Source: Trypanosoma brucei gambiense DAL972 (taxonomy: Eukaryota; Euglenozoa; Kinetoplastea; Trypanosomatida; Trypanosomatidae). From it: 64,000 bases of DNA. Of the stretch, positions 47,375-58,500 are shown one piece after another (positions within the stretch are counted from its first letter, which is position 1; every line of letters starts with the position of its first letter). A program made the position numbers and the translations under genes. The stretch covers positions 3,100,001-3,164,000 of the forward strand of contig NC_026744.1 of the NCBI RefSeq assembly GCF_000210295.1, written 5' to 3'. A model generated the notes under the pieces. That model was not told the DNA's origin. It searched no databases and worked only from the letters and a program-made list of their open reading frames with translations.

Positions 47375-50300
47375 ATGGCCGATGAAGACGGTTCTGTTGA
47401 ACCGACGTTAAAAGCGCATCGCTGGGAGATGTCCTCCTCCGCATCTGCAGCTCCCACAACATCGCGGTGGGGCGCGGGGACGCCACGGCAGCGTGGTGGC
47501 GACACCCCAAAAGTGGTCGTCAACACGGAGTTGTCGGCGTGGCGTGGGCATGCAACACCAACACCGAGTGCGTACGCGATGGATCCTGCGAAGACCCCAA
47601 CCATGCGTGCCACTGGTGGTGCGACACCGGTGCAAGGAGGTCAAACTCCGATGTTTGGTGGGCAGACACCGGTATTTGGAGGTCAGACACCGGCATTCGG
47701 TAGTGGAACACCCATGTTCACGGGGGCAACACCCGCCGCTGGCATGGCCTTTGGTGCAACTCCGAATTACCAGTTTGAAGGGACAACGCCTGTGCAGTCC
47801 CACTTTGCGGGGGGTGAGTCACAATCAGCTGTTACGGCTAACATCGGAGCCCAGGCAAGGAAATTGGAAATGCAGTGGCGCGTTAAGAATAAGCGTCTTA
47901 CAGAGGAGTATCTCGACTCGATCCTTCCACCGGAATTTAAGCTTGTGGAACCACCAGCCGATTACAACCCACCGCCCACGGAAGAGCCTAACTTCTACGA
48001 GCTTGCCAGTAAGTCGTTGGATGTCTTTGTTGTGAACCAAAACAGCGATGCGGCAGCTTCTATGACTTATGATATACCAGAAAGTCTGGGAGACGGTATG
48101 CCACAAATGCAAACTCAAGATGCGCCTGTTTTCGAGGTTCTGCTCAAGTACCATAACGTGAACCCGATACCTGACGAGGTGCTTCCCTCCTACATGCTGA
48201 TGAAGAACCTCTTCAAGATCAAGAATGGCGATACCAACCAACGGCGGATCGCCATGCGGTACTTGCTAGACAAGGCACGTATTTTTGGGAGTGGACCTCT
48301 TTTCCAGTTTACATTTCACGTTTGGCGTTCGGGAATCCTCGACGTGATTGAGCAACATTACTATGTGGACCTTGTGAAAGGTGCAATTTCCAGGTTACAG
48401 AAAGATGTCCGTGGCTCGAGCAAGGAGATCGTTCACATGATGGAGGTCTTGCTCTCCGCCCAGGAGCGGGTGCTACGAGATGATGGCAAGGAGGTTCTCA
48501 TTTTGCTCACGCGTGTGGTAGGCTATGAAGCAGTTTTTGAGGCAATTAAGGAGGACTTTGCCCACGCGGAAAGCGGTGTGCGTCGTCATACCGCTAAAGT
48601 TGTTGCAATAATAGCGTTTGCTGTGGGACCAGAAATAGCGATAAAGATAATTCATGGTATGTCACTGTCTCCGGTTGCCCTCGCTCGTCAGACGTCTGCG
48701 CGGGCCATAACTGAAATGGCAACCATCCTCATGCACGCCATCACTGGAGAATTAGTGGAGCTTGTACCTATTTTTGAAAAACTTCTGCGGGATGAACCGC
48801 GGGTGAAACGGGAGGCCGCAAGCGCGCTTGCTCACGTGGCGGAGGCAACCTACCCTTATGGAATTGAGGAGTTGGATTCCCTCGTTTATATTGTGCGAGA
48901 GGAATGTAAGCGCGGCATCGGTACCACCACGGGGTTGTTCGTCCGCGCGTTCGGTGCGCTCATTCCGCTAATGGCCCCATATGATGCTCAAAAATACACA
49001 TCAGATATGCTTCCAACGCTTGTGAATCAGTTTAACACGCCAGACGATGAGCATCGCCGCGTTTTGCTTCAAGTGGTGCGACAATGCGTCTCGGCTGATG
49101 GAGTGACTGTGGATTTCATTCGTAACGTCATCTTGAGGCCGTTTTTTGAAGGATTTTGGACCATCCGTCGCGTAGCTGCTGATAGGAAAACAGCCGGTAT
49201 CCTTATTGATACGACGGTGGGAATTGCACGGCGTATTGGCAGCACGGAGATTCTTCAATACCTCGTTCAAGACATGAAAGACGAGAATGAGCATTTCCAA
49301 CGTATGGTTGTTGAGACGGTAAGACGTGTTATTGCAAACGTGGGTGCAGTTGGTGTTCCCGACACTCTTGTTGCGCTGTTGATGGACGGTGCGATCGCGG
49401 CCGTAAAACAGGACGAGACTGGCTTGAACCGTGTGGTGATGGAAGGCCTGGCGACCATCTGTAATGCCCTCGGTACTCGCCTGAAGCGGCACTTACGGCA
49501 GATATTTGATCTCATAAAAAGCCGTCGCGACATGCCTGGGATGATCCGGATGCAGGCAGCCGAGCTGGCGGCTCGCATTGCAACAACCGTGAAGGATGCA
49601 GGAGGAGCGTTGTTCCTGCAGGATCTGGGGCGAAGCCTCTTTGACCGCCTAGAAGACGACGAGGCCGCTGTGATGAGTGCCAACCTCAAGGCAACACGTG
49701 TCATCTTGGTGGAGCTTGGTGCTGCGAGGTACCAACCGCCAGTGCGAGAGCTCTTAAAGAAGTTGATGTACATAATTCCGAATCGCAATAGCAATGTGCA
49801 GCTGAACACCATTTTACTTGTGGAGGAGATCGCAACTAATTGTGACGAGGACGTCGAGGCCATTCACTTACAAGAGTTGGCGACGAAAGGGTTGTTTGAG
49901 CTCCTTGATGCCCACCGTCGTGAAACACGGCGGGCATGCACACGCACATTTGGTGTTATTGCGCGGAAGATTCGACCATTTGCCATAATCCTGGAGCTTG
50001 TCGATAACTTTAAGCAGGATAAACGTAAGATTCGTATTTGCACAGCGGTGGCCCTAGGGGCGATAGCCCGCGAATGCGGTGCCTTTACTGTTATTCCTTA
50101 CCTCCTGAACGAAAGCAAAATATGTGAGGGGGAGCAGGTGGCCACGATTGTGCAGCACTCCATTCTTAAGGCCGTTCGATACATCTTCGAAGCTATTGGT
50201 GCAGCCGGAAAGGACTTTGTGTATCCTCTCGTACCGCTGTTAGTGCGAGCACTGACGGAAATGGAGATCCAGCACCGGCGTATGGCGGTTGAAGCATGTC

Positions 50301-50674
50301 GGTCAATTGTGCTGGCGGTCGCGGGCAACGACGGATTCGAGGATCTGGTGATCCACTTCCTCAACTTTATCCACCCCAACATTGTGGAACTTCTTTCGCG
50401 GAACGAGACGAAAATAAGTGAGGAGAGGCTTAAGATGGTCACGGCGGTTGTTGGTTATTACGAGGCAGCGCGCCTGGTAATTGGTTCGGGGAAGTTGTTT
50501 CAGTATTTGCTTCAGGGGTTATTCCACCCAGCAAAGAAAGTACGTGACATTTACCGTAGGACATATAACATGGTATATATGGCAAGCCCAGAGGCCCTTG
50601 TGCCATATTACCCGCGACTGGGGGATGACAATGAGCATACATATGTACGGCACGAGTTGGAGGTGCTACTGTAA
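47375..50674 (+). CDS. SF3B1: Splicing factor 3B subunit 1 (SF3B1/SF3b155)
   Basis: This 1099-residue core protein of the U2 snRNP SF3b complex grips the branch-site duplex. The C-terminal 800 residues are the HEAT solenoid, with near-family-identical ends such as LLQGLFHPAKKVRDIYRR and a final YVRHELEVLL. The p14-contact region (MQWRVKNKRLTEEYLDSILP) and PPADYNPP are conserved. The N-terminus is much shorter than the human 1304-residue protein. It carries an array of TP dipeptides (GGQTPMFGGQTPVFGGQTP, about residues 85-105), likely phosphosites, and an RWE motif at residues 16-18, where human SF3B1 has several U2AF-ligand RWD/E motifs. In trypanosomes it serves mostly trans-splicing. The frame opens at TTG 47357; the first ATG is 47375. 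Confidence 0.96.
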   Translation: MADEDGSVEPTLKAHRWEMSSSASAAPTTSRWGAGTPRQRGGDTPKVVVNTELSAWRGHATPTPSAYAMDPAKTPTMRATGGATPVQGGQTPMFGGQTPVFGGQTPAFGSGTPMFTGATPAAGMAFGATPNYQFEGTTPVQSHFAGGESQSAVTANIGAQARKLEMQWRVKNKRLTEEYLDSILPPEFKLVEPPADYNPPPTEEPNFYELASKSLDVFVVNQNSDAAASMTYDIPESLGDGMPQMQTQDAPVFEVLLKYHNVNPIPDEVLPSYMLMKNLFKIKNGDTNQRRIAMRYLLDKARIFGSGPLFQFTFHVWRSGILDVIEQHYYVDLVKGAISRLQKDVRGSSKEIVHMMEVLLSAQERVLRDDGKEVLILLTRVVGYEAVFEAIKEDFAHAESGVRRHTAKVVAIIAFAVGPEIAIKIIHGMSLSPVALARQTSARAITEMATILMHAITGELVELVPIFEKLLRDEPRVKREAASALAHVAEATYPYGIEELDSLVYIVREECKRGIGTTTGLFVRAFGALIPLMAPYDAQKYTSDMLPTLVNQFNTPDDEHRRVLLQVVRQCVSADGVTVDFIRNVILRPFFEGFWTIRRVAADRKTAGILIDTTVGIARRIGSTEILQYLVQDMKDENEHFQRMVVETVRRVIANVGAVGVPDTLVALLMDGAIAAVKQDETGLNRVVMEGLATICNALGTRLKRHLRQIFDLIKSRRDMPGMIRMQAAELAARIATTVKDAGGALFLQDLGRSLFDRLEDDEAAVMSANLKATRVILVELGAARYQPPVRELLKKLMYIIPNRNSNVQLNTILLVEEIATNCDEDVEAIHLQELATKGLFELLDAHRRETRRACTRTFGVIARKIRPFAIILELVDNFKQDKRKIRICTAVALGAIARECGAFTVIPYLLNESKICEGEQVATIVQHSILKAVRYIFEAIGAAGKDFVYPLVPLLVRALTEMEIQHRRMAVEACRSIVLAVAGNDGFEDLVIHFLNFIHPNIVELLSRNETKISEERLKMVTAVVGYYEAARLVIGSGKLFQYLLQGLFHPAKKVRDIYRRTYNMVYMASPEALVPYYPRLGDDNEHTYVRHELEVLL

Positions 50675-51304
50675 GAGCATGGATAAAGACGCACCGGGTC
50701 TGTTGCTTGGTGGTGATGATGGGTGCATGCTTGTTGCTGACGTAAAGAGGTCGCAACGGAAAAGAAAAAAAAAGATGAATGAATGGGGATTCCCGTACAT
50801 GGCGAACGAATGGGAAGGCACTGCAGACAGAGAAGATTAAGGGAGGAAGAGGAGGTAACACCAGTGGTAGCTATTTGGTATCTCGATTGAGTTACTGACA
50901 AATCCGAATGATATCGACTCTTGCCTCGCTCTTTTGCACGAGCCCCCGTCTCTTTCCACGTGACGGATTCCGTTTATCCGGTGGTGGTGGTGGTGGTGGT
51001 GATAGCTTCTGTAAGGTGATCAGACTTCCGTGTATTCAATGTGGAAGCTTGTCGATCGCCGGCAGTAGGGCGGCTGGTTGATGGCACCCGTTTGACCTCT
51101 TTCAAGAAAGTACCGTGGTCGGAGCCATCTCCTTCTTCCGCTTGATTATGCTAGCGAAAGTAATGTTGTAAATAAACAATTTAAAACGCGCATACTGCCA
51201 CTGTGCACGCGCATTACTTTATTTGTTATCATGCTGTACCTGTTTACTTGATGTTTATTTCCTTCTACTACTTCAAAAGGGTCTTCCTCGTTTGCCAGGT
51301 AAAA
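50675..51304 (+). other. Intergenic spacer
   Basis: The spacer contains a (GGT)n run at 50980-51001 and a T/C-rich stretch (51250-51295) before the LRR/IQ gene. I see no gene. Confidence 0.55.
51297..51298 (+). promoter_or_regulatory. Putative trans-splice acceptor for LRR/IQ gene
   Basis: TCCTCGTTTGCCAG ends 6 nt before the ATG at 51305. It supports this start over the GTG-initiated extension from 51203. An alternative AG is at 51278-51279. Confidence 0.55.
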
Positions 51305-53398
51305 ATGAGAGAAAAGGAAGCACATAAGGGTAGGAATGGTGTGCTAAATGTTTCAAATCTTCCTGGTGAACATACATCTCTGGACAGCATAGGACAGCTG
51401 CACGACGCTCTTACCGGTGGCAATTGCAAGAGATATGTGTCCATTACCGCGCAGCACGACAGTCTTCTGTCTCTCACCCTCTCCCCTTCCCTTGCGAGTG
51501 CTGTTCAGCACATTACATCTCTCACTGCATCGCACAACCGGTTGAGCACACTTCAGGGTATTGAGGCGTTTGTGTGCCTTGAGTTTCTTGACCTGAGCCA
51601 CAACGCACTACGCATCTTAGACGCGCACTCAACAACGCTGCTGCGGAAACTTCGGTGCCTCAAGCGATGCAATTTTTCATATAATGAGATATGCATGGCT
51701 GACTTCGACACGACATTCCGCTGTGGTATTTCACATAATGAGTCAGGCGCAAATAAGGAAGGTGGTATTGCCTCAGCAGCAACACCGATGGCATCAGCCG
51801 GATCGGTGGGACCCGCAGTTCCCGGATTTTTAGAAGAACTCACCCACCTCGATTTGTCTCACAATCAGCTCATTGAGGTGCCGGATCTTCGTTGTATACC
51901 AGTATTAGAGGAACTGAATCTTAGCTACAATCGCATCGATCTCATTGCAGATCTTGATAACCGTTTGCCACTTCTGCGGCTCTGCTCGTTCTCCATCAGC
52001 CACAACTCACTTGCCGTTCTGCCGTCATTACTTCCCCTCACCGTGTTGGCAGGGACACTTTGCGTGCTGAATGTCGCGGGGAACCCCTGCGTACAGGACT
52101 TTGAATCAACTGATCCCGCGATGGGGGGTATTCGCGCTTGGTTGTTGTGGCTTCTGCCTTACCTCGAGTTGTTAGACGAGGTGCCCCTCACCACAGAGGA
52201 ACGCCAGATAGCCTGCAAGCTTTTCCGTAGGAACAATAAACTTAGTTATGAGCTTATGGACGTGATGAATACCAATAATGGTACCCAGCTGGTTTCGTAC
52301 TTGCGAAAGTTCACTCAGAGGACCACTTCAAGGTCACTTGTTGGCGCGAGAGAGTCGGTAAGAGAGAAGTCTCCACCTTCGCCCAACCCGGCCGTCGGTG
52401 CTGTAAACGGAGGCGTCATCAACAATGTTGGTGGAATCCGCTTTGCCACCGGTGCCGTGTTCCCCTCCGCCTCGCCCTCGCCGGCGGCGGATGGCACCGT
52501 GCGGAGAACGAGCTCGAAGCCACAGCCCATTGAGCTTGTTGTGCAGATGCTCCAGTGGAAGGTAAGGCAACTGTCAAACGTCATGGAGGTTCTTTGGCAA
52601 GAGAGTATGGCAAGACGCGTATTTGCCGTAAGGGTGCTACAGAGGCACGTTCGGGGGTTCTTGGCCCGGCGACAACTTCCAGAAGTCGTCCACAGAACCT
52701 GTACGCGCATAAGGACCAACATGTTAGCCAGTGGGCAACGACCTTATTTCCCTGACCAACGGAGGTCAGCGAAAGCCGATACCACCTTGAGTGTTGTGCG
52801 TTCGTTGGGCTGCGAAAGTATCAGTACCGCTGAAAGCGAACACAGTGTTCACACCGAAATTATGCAGCGCATCGACAACTTCGACCATTTGTTCCGGCAA
52901 ATGGAGGAGGAGTTGCACAAATTTAGGATATTCTGGGCCCGTACCAGAGAAAAGTCTGCCGTCGTGGTTCAGAAGTACTACCGCGGCTACCTTGACCGCA
53001 AACGGTGGCGAAACCTCAAGGAGAGCTATGATGTCTTCATCGACTCGCTGCGACCGTACGTTGTTGAATTGCAACGGGTATCCCGTGGTTATGTATCGCG
53101 AGCTCGGCTGGCGAAAGATTCCCGGCAGTTAAGGGAGATGAGCCGGCTTCGAGGAGAGGTGGCGGGGCTGCGTGCTGCCGTGGATGAAATGAGGGCCATA
53201 CTGCAGCAGTATGCGCAAAAGCAACGACGTGGGGATCCGGAAAGCCCAGTGGTAGAGTCACCCACAAGGCGTGCAGTTGCGCATAGCATCCCCCTCGCCA
53301 AAAACAGCGCAGCCAACACGGGCACCACACTTACCGCTGCCGCTACTGCAGCCGCCGCGCAGGCATCCGCTGTGGCTCGTATCAGCCCGGAACTTTGA
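51305..53398 (+). CDS. Leucine-rich repeat and IQ-motif protein
   Basis: In this 697-residue protein, LRRs occupy about residues 70-310, with repeats of the LxxLDLSHNxL type (FLDLSHNALRILD, THLDLSHNQLIEVPDL, ELNLSYNRIDLI) interrupted by a Gly/Ala/Ser-rich insert, then an LRR-cap-like segment ending YLELLDEVPL. A low-complexity linker follows. The C-terminal part has three IQ-like calmodulin-binding motifs near residues 445 (LQRHVRGFLARR), 560 (VQKYYRGYLDRKRW) and 590 (LQRVSRGYVSRARL), separated by coiled-coil-prone helix. The LRR-plus-IQ layout is that of centriolar/ciliary proteins such as CEP97 and LRRIQ family members, so a basal body or flagellar role is plausible but inferred. Confidence 0.85.
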   Translation: MREKEAHKGRNGVLNVSNLPGEHTSLDSIGQLHDALTGGNCKRYVSITAQHDSLLSLTLSPSLASAVQHITSLTASHNRLSTLQGIEAFVCLEFLDLSHNALRILDAHSTTLLRKLRCLKRCNFSYNEICMADFDTTFRCGISHNESGANKEGGIASAATPMASAGSVGPAVPGFLEELTHLDLSHNQLIEVPDLRCIPVLEELNLSYNRIDLIADLDNRLPLLRLCSFSISHNSLAVLPSLLPLTVLAGTLCVLNVAGNPCVQDFESTDPAMGGIRAWLLWLLPYLELLDEVPLTTEERQIACKLFRRNNKLSYELMDVMNTNNGTQLVSYLRKFTQRTTSRSLVGARESVREKSPPSPNPAVGAVNGGVINNVGGIRFATGAVFPSASPSPAADGTVRRTSSKPQPIELVVQMLQWKVRQLSNVMEVLWQESMARRVFAVRVLQRHVRGFLARRQLPEVVHRTCTRIRTNMLASGQRPYFPDQRRSAKADTTLSVVRSLGCESISTAESEHSVHTEIMQRIDNFDHLFRQMEEELHKFRIFWARTREKSAVVVQKYYRGYLDRKRWRNLKESYDVFIDSLRPYVVELQRVSRGYVSRARLAKDSRQLREMSRLRGEVAGLRAAVDEMRAILQQYAQKQRRGDPESPVVESPTRRAVAHSIPLAKNSAANTGTTLTAAATAAAAQASAVARISPEL

Positions 53399-53994
53399 CG
53401 GGGGAGCGTAGGGTTAAGTGCCTCATTGTTTTAACCGTTTCTGTAATTGTTCCATCTTCGTAATTTGTATGAGGTGCTATCTCTACAGCCACGGCACCAA
53501 AGTGAGTTTTCGCGAGAATGCACTGGCCGTATGAGAGGGGGCTGTGTATATATAAGATGCGTATTTCAACACACATGCACGCACACACGCGTGCACACGT
53601 ATACATACGTATCTATATATATATATATGTGTACATATGCGTATGGGTGTTCGTCTGTGTCTGTGTGTGTGTGTGTCCCATGGCCATAATGTTTCGTTGA
53701 ATTTCGTGAATGTTTATCAAACTGCTTCTCACGTTAATACTACCCTTGTTTCTTTTTCTTTACCATCCCTCTTTATGGCTTCGCACCCTCTACTTCCTGC
53801 ACACCGGTACACTACATGATTCACATGTTTAAGGGGGGGCCTCTGCCCGTTACTGCCAAATTATTCTCGTGTTTAACACTCGGTGTATGCGTTCTTGCTT
53901 TTTCCCCGTCTTCCCTTGAAATTGATGCACACTTCAATTCTCCAGGGCGGAGTAAAGTAAGCGCGCCGGTAAAGGATATATAGCGCATCAGTAA
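53399..53994 (+). other. Intergenic spacer
   Basis: This is UTR sequence with CA/TG-type alternation (53570-53600), a (TA)n tract (53614-53628), a (TG)n patch (53657-53675), and T/C-rich sequence leading to AG 53944-53945, a possible acceptor for the next gene. Confidence 0.55.
53614..53628. repeat. (TA)n microsatellite
   Basis: Seven TA units lie within a larger alternating purine-pyrimidine region (53570-53640). Confidence 0.85.
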
Positions 53995-55044
53995 ATGGTA
54001 GCGAAGCTGCAGCACAATTCAGCTCCCACGACACTTAACTTCTATGAGAAAAGCTTCCAACAGCTTAGTGACGTCCAACAGCGGCAAACCGGCCTTCTCA
54101 TTGGAGCCGCCGTGGGAGATGCGGCGGCACGCGCCCTCGATGGCTACACGGCCGAGGAGGTTGCCGCCGTCGCAGCTGAGAGTGGGTCATTGCAGGATGA
54201 GGACGAAGATCCCGTAGTATTCGCTTCTGTTACCCCACGTGAGCATAAGTCTGGTTTGCTTCGTCACCACTCTTACACGTTTTACCTCTTTTCACAGCTA
54301 CTGCGGGTCATGGCTACTTCCCGTGGTGACTTCCCCGTACAATACGTGAAAAACGAATGGGTGGCCACCGCCAGGGCTCATCCTGACTGCTTTGTCCGCG
54401 AGCACGCTTCACTGCTGCATGTTTTGTGCATCACCATGCAACTACCGGTCATTTACCCATGGGCTGACGACAGCACGTTGCGTGAATACGCGAGTGGCTT
54501 TTTGGAGTTCCTCACGGAAACGCCGGCGGAACAGGCAGTCGCCTCACGCGAAGACGTGTATGCCTACACTAATAGTGTCTTGGGCGTTGCTCTTCGCTGT
54601 CTGCAAAGTAATCCTGATCCGTATCGGAATGCCGCATTTATGGCCGCTCCCGGGACCGCTCATGTCTTTCCCGACGACCTGGCATTGTATTGCCCACCGG
54701 CTCTGGTGGGATCTTCACACTCTCGTACCGAAGAATTAAGTGAAACAGACAGCGAAACAGTCCCTTTGTTTCCTGCGCGGCTCCTCGAGAGCGATGTACG
54801 CGTCGTTCGTGAATGTTTAGTTGTGGCGCGAGGGGCAGCATCGTTCGCCGAGGGCATTAAAGCAGCCATTCACCTCGGTGGACCCGTCTGTCAACGTAGC
54901 CTTATTGTAGGTGCACTACTTGGAGCACGAATGGGAGTCCGCCGCATTCCCATAAGTTGGTTAAGTGCGACCTACGACCATGTCCCCCTCGTCACACTTG
55001 CGTTGCAGGTTGCACAGTGGAGTTGGAATCCACCGCACCACTGA
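53995..55044 (+). CDS. ADP-ribosylglycohydrolase-like protein lacking metal ligands
   Basis: This 349-residue, mostly helical protein begins GLLIGAAVGDAAARALDG (33-50), the opening of the ADP-ribosylglycohydrolase/J1-crystallin family, and ends with GGPVCQRSLIVGALLGARMG, the family's last helix. In active hydrolases that segment reads GGDTDT, giving the Mg2+ ligands; here residues 295-300 are GGPVCQ, and the usual post-GD acidic/Gly pattern at 41-45 is GDAAA. Metal binding, and so hydrolysis of ADP-ribose, is unlikely. The overall pattern is closer to J1-crystallin and SelJ-type members than to ARH3. No signal peptide is seen. The ATG at 53995 follows a plausible acceptor by about 50 nt. The function is unknown; a structural or ligand-binding role is an inference. 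Confidence 0.78.
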   Translation: MVAKLQHNSAPTTLNFYEKSFQQLSDVQQRQTGLLIGAAVGDAAARALDGYTAEEVAAVAAESGSLQDEDEDPVVFASVTPREHKSGLLRHHSYTFYLFSQLLRVMATSRGDFPVQYVKNEWVATARAHPDCFVREHASLLHVLCITMQLPVIYPWADDSTLREYASGFLEFLTETPAEQAVASREDVYAYTNSVLGVALRCLQSNPDPYRNAAFMAAPGTAHVFPDDLALYCPPALVGSSHSRTEELSETDSETVPLFPARLLESDVRVVRECLVVARGAASFAEGIKAAIHLGGPVCQRSLIVGALLGARMGVRRIPISWLSATYDHVPLVTLALQVAQWSWNPPHH

Positions 55045-55500
55045 AAGGGTGGGATGGGACACCGCGTCTCGAGGGTTAGGGAAAGGGGGGAAATGGAAAT
55101 AAGAGGAACTGACCTTGACCTTCTCCCTTGTCCGTTACGGCTCTGCTTGCCACTGGGCTGCATTGTCTACTCAAAATGTGAGTATGAGCAGTACAGGTTA
55201 ATTATTTATGCTTTAGGTAAGTTATTTTCGTGTGGGGGTGGATGCACTCCTTTCTTTTCTTTTGTCTTTTTATAATTCTTATAATAAACTCGTGTCGTGT
55301 ACACTCGGGTGCTCCTCTTCCTGATTGTAGTAGAGGGAAGAAGTCCGCAGAAACTCAAAGTAGGACTCGGGACCCTGACCACCGCATTGGTGTAGCTCCT
55401 CAGGAGTGCAATTAGGGGATTATAGAGTAAGGGAAGGGTCCATCAGACAGAAGAGCAACTGCTGTGAATTAAAGGAAAAGAAGGGTCTAGTTGCACAACA
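55045..55500 (+). other. Intergenic spacer
   Basis: A T/C-rich run (55247-55275 and 55310-55326) precedes AG 55329-55330, a likely acceptor for the large IQ gene. I see no gene. Confidence 0.55.
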
Positions 55501-58500
55501 ATGGGCACCGTGTCTCCGGCACGGCGTGTTGCGTCACCAGGCAAGGGAAAGCGGTCACCTTCGCGGGGGGAAACTCCAAGTGAAGGCAGAACACGACGTG
55601 CGGGGTCAAGTCCTTCCTCACGGCCGGGAATGCAAACGGCATCGCAGCGTGCGGCAAGGAAAAAGGAGGTCCGGCGACTCCGTGATGCAGAGCTTCTTCT
55701 TGATGAAGCGCCGCTGAGCATGGTGGGAGAACGCGCACAGGATGCACTTGAGGCAATGCTACGTGCTTTGGACATACGCCGCAACGCGTCGGCAACACCC
55801 AAGAAAATGCAGCCGGTATGGCATCACGTAAAAGCGCTTGTTGTCACTGCTAATCGAGAGGGCCTTCGCCGCGCCTATGCCGCATTTCCGGCAGAGGAAG
55901 GTCACTACTTTTTCGGGAAGGCTCTGTCCACACTTGAGTATTCTGCAAGCACCGTCAACACAGCAGCGGACGGTGGTGAGTTTGCGGAGTGTCCGCTGCT
56001 TCTCAGTCACCTAATGGAGGCGACGCTCAACAACATTGCTTTTCAACAATATATCGCGCATGAGCCTCCGGAGGCCATTTTGAAAACCCTCCAGCGGGCA
56101 CTGAAGGTGCAGCACCATCAAGCGTTTAGAACCTTGACATTGTATAACATGGCTGTTGCTTTTCTAGCCGCGCGACGGTATGAAGATGCTACAGAATTTG
56201 TTGCACGTTGCAGTCAAGTGGCCGAAGTGTGCTTGGAACTTGAAGTTTCGCTGACACGGGAGATATCATCACTCTACAAGGAATATCACACAATGGTCGC
56301 TACCCACGCCATTATGTGTCATCATTTACTTGCAGGGCTAGCAGCGTGGAGTGGAGAAAGTGACATGGAGGTGTACCACGCTCAGCTTGCTCTGTGCTGC
56401 GCAACGAAGTTCCTTGCAGAGGGTAGCGCGCTCGTCTCGCGCTGTCAGCAACGACTTACTGCCGCCAAAAGCGGAAACTCGGCAGCTGTGATTGCACAGA
56501 GTGACGAACCGCCACGTATGCAAATGATGACCGATGACCTCGAGATTCTTGCAAGTCCACTTTTTTTACAGTTTTTACTGGAGACGCAGCGGATGCAGCG
56601 AATTGTTTTTCCACCGCTGAAGGGGTTACAAAGACGTAAAACGGTAGTGAAACGTGGACAGAGATTAGGATCCGGTAAGTCATCGCCGAAGTCGAGGCCG
56701 AGGACACCGGCCTCACCGGCAGCGCCCCGCATCAACCAGCGGTCGACGGTAACGGAGAAGAAGAAAAAGCGGGTACCCACGCTTCCATCAGTTATTCAAG
56801 ATCTCCGTCGCAGGGGGTCGGTGCAACCACCGACGTACGGATTGTATGCTCCCCCGTCGCATGTATCGCCACTGGTTGTGACATGCGTACCGGAGACGGC
56901 GTACGAGTGTTACAAAGGTCTTCGCAAGGACGTAAGGGGGCTGATGTGCTCTTTGGGTCGACTGCATGAACTGAATGCTGCAGATGAAATGATTGAACCG
57001 GGAACGTTGGAATCGGGATGTGGACGATCGCTCTGGAAGCTGAACGACAATACCGCGGAGAGTGCGCCGCCGCCGGGAAGGTACCTCCGAATAACTGATA
57101 GGAGACTACGCATGTTGTCCGCCCTTGTGCGCGACCTTCGCTTCGAAAAACTTCTTGAGGCCGCAATTCTGGCACAAAGCTACTGGCGGGGAATCTTGTC
57201 ACGCCGGGAGAATAAACACAGGCTGCCGATGCTACAGGAACGAATGCGGCAGAGGGAAGCCGTAGAGCTTATACAACATGCGTACCGTAATCATCTTGCC
57301 ACTCGCGGACCCATCAAAGAGAAGCACGAGCTTCGGGCTCACCGTCTCTTGGTACAGCGTCTAGTGGTAATTCAACGGCACCTTCGCGGTAGGCAGAGTG
57401 TAGTGGAGGAGCGAAACCGTGGCCTAGGTGTAATTGTGCAATTAAATGAAGCCATTTTAGAGGCCCGACGCCGGGTTGCGGCATCCATTGTCATACAATC
57501 TTCCTGGCGCATGTGTGCTGTCCGCATCCGCATCCTGAGGCTGCTCGCCGCCACAATTCGGGTTCAGTCCGTGTGGCGAGGTCACGTGGGTCGGGTGGAA
57601 GCACGTGAGAGGCGGGTCCGCGAGCGGCTGCGGAAGCAGGACCGATTGGCGGTGCTCCTCCGTCATGTTTATCCGGTCCAAAAGCGGTGGAGAGGTGTGC
57701 TGGCGATACGAAAGGCGAAAGAATACGTGGAAGGTTTGAAGAAAAATGTCGTGGCGTATTTAGAAGAACAAGAGAGGATAGTAGATGCCATGTGGGGTAG
57801 ATTCAAGTGCGTGGCAAATGTAGAGTTGTCCGTGTTGAAGATATTGGATGTGCTGCGTGCTTACCGTTCGCGAGAGGAATGTGCTAAAATGTATCCGTCG
57901 ATGCTCACGCGACGTCGCTTTTTGTTACGCATAGTATGGAAGAAACGTGCAACTCATATTGCTGGGATCATGCGTGAGCAGCAACTAACGAAATGGATGT
58001 TGCAGCGGCGCCGCGAGGAGGTGGCGGACGCTGTTCTGCTCCTTCAGTGCGCCGTGCGCCGATGGTTTGCCCAAAGGAAAAGTATGGCTCTGCGCCGGGC
58101 GTTAGACTGGACGCATGTATGTGCCCGCAAGATACAATCCATGTACAAACGTCAAATGGGCCGCCGTATGTTCTTAGAAGCCAAGATGGCTACCAAACTG
58201 AGGGAGGAGCAACGTATGATCTCTCAACTGAGGCACTACTGCGCCTCCAAGATACAGGCAACATGGCGTATGTTCACCGTGTGGCATGAGAATAAGGACT
58301 ACCTTCATTTCTTGCACCATGGTCGTCATAAATATGCAACAACTATCAGGAATGCTTGGATCACCTACAGAGAGCGGCAACAGAAGAAAGTAATCATCGG
58401 GATGCGTCTTATGGAGCACCAGCAAAAACAGAGCGCTCAAGAGCAGCTTTTGTCAGTTTTGCGTATCCAAGCCATGGTCCGCATGTTCCTCGTTCGATCC

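Noticed and set aside
49267..49863. 198-codon open frame on the - strand
   Set aside because: It is antisense to the SF3B1 HEAT domain, a coding shadow.
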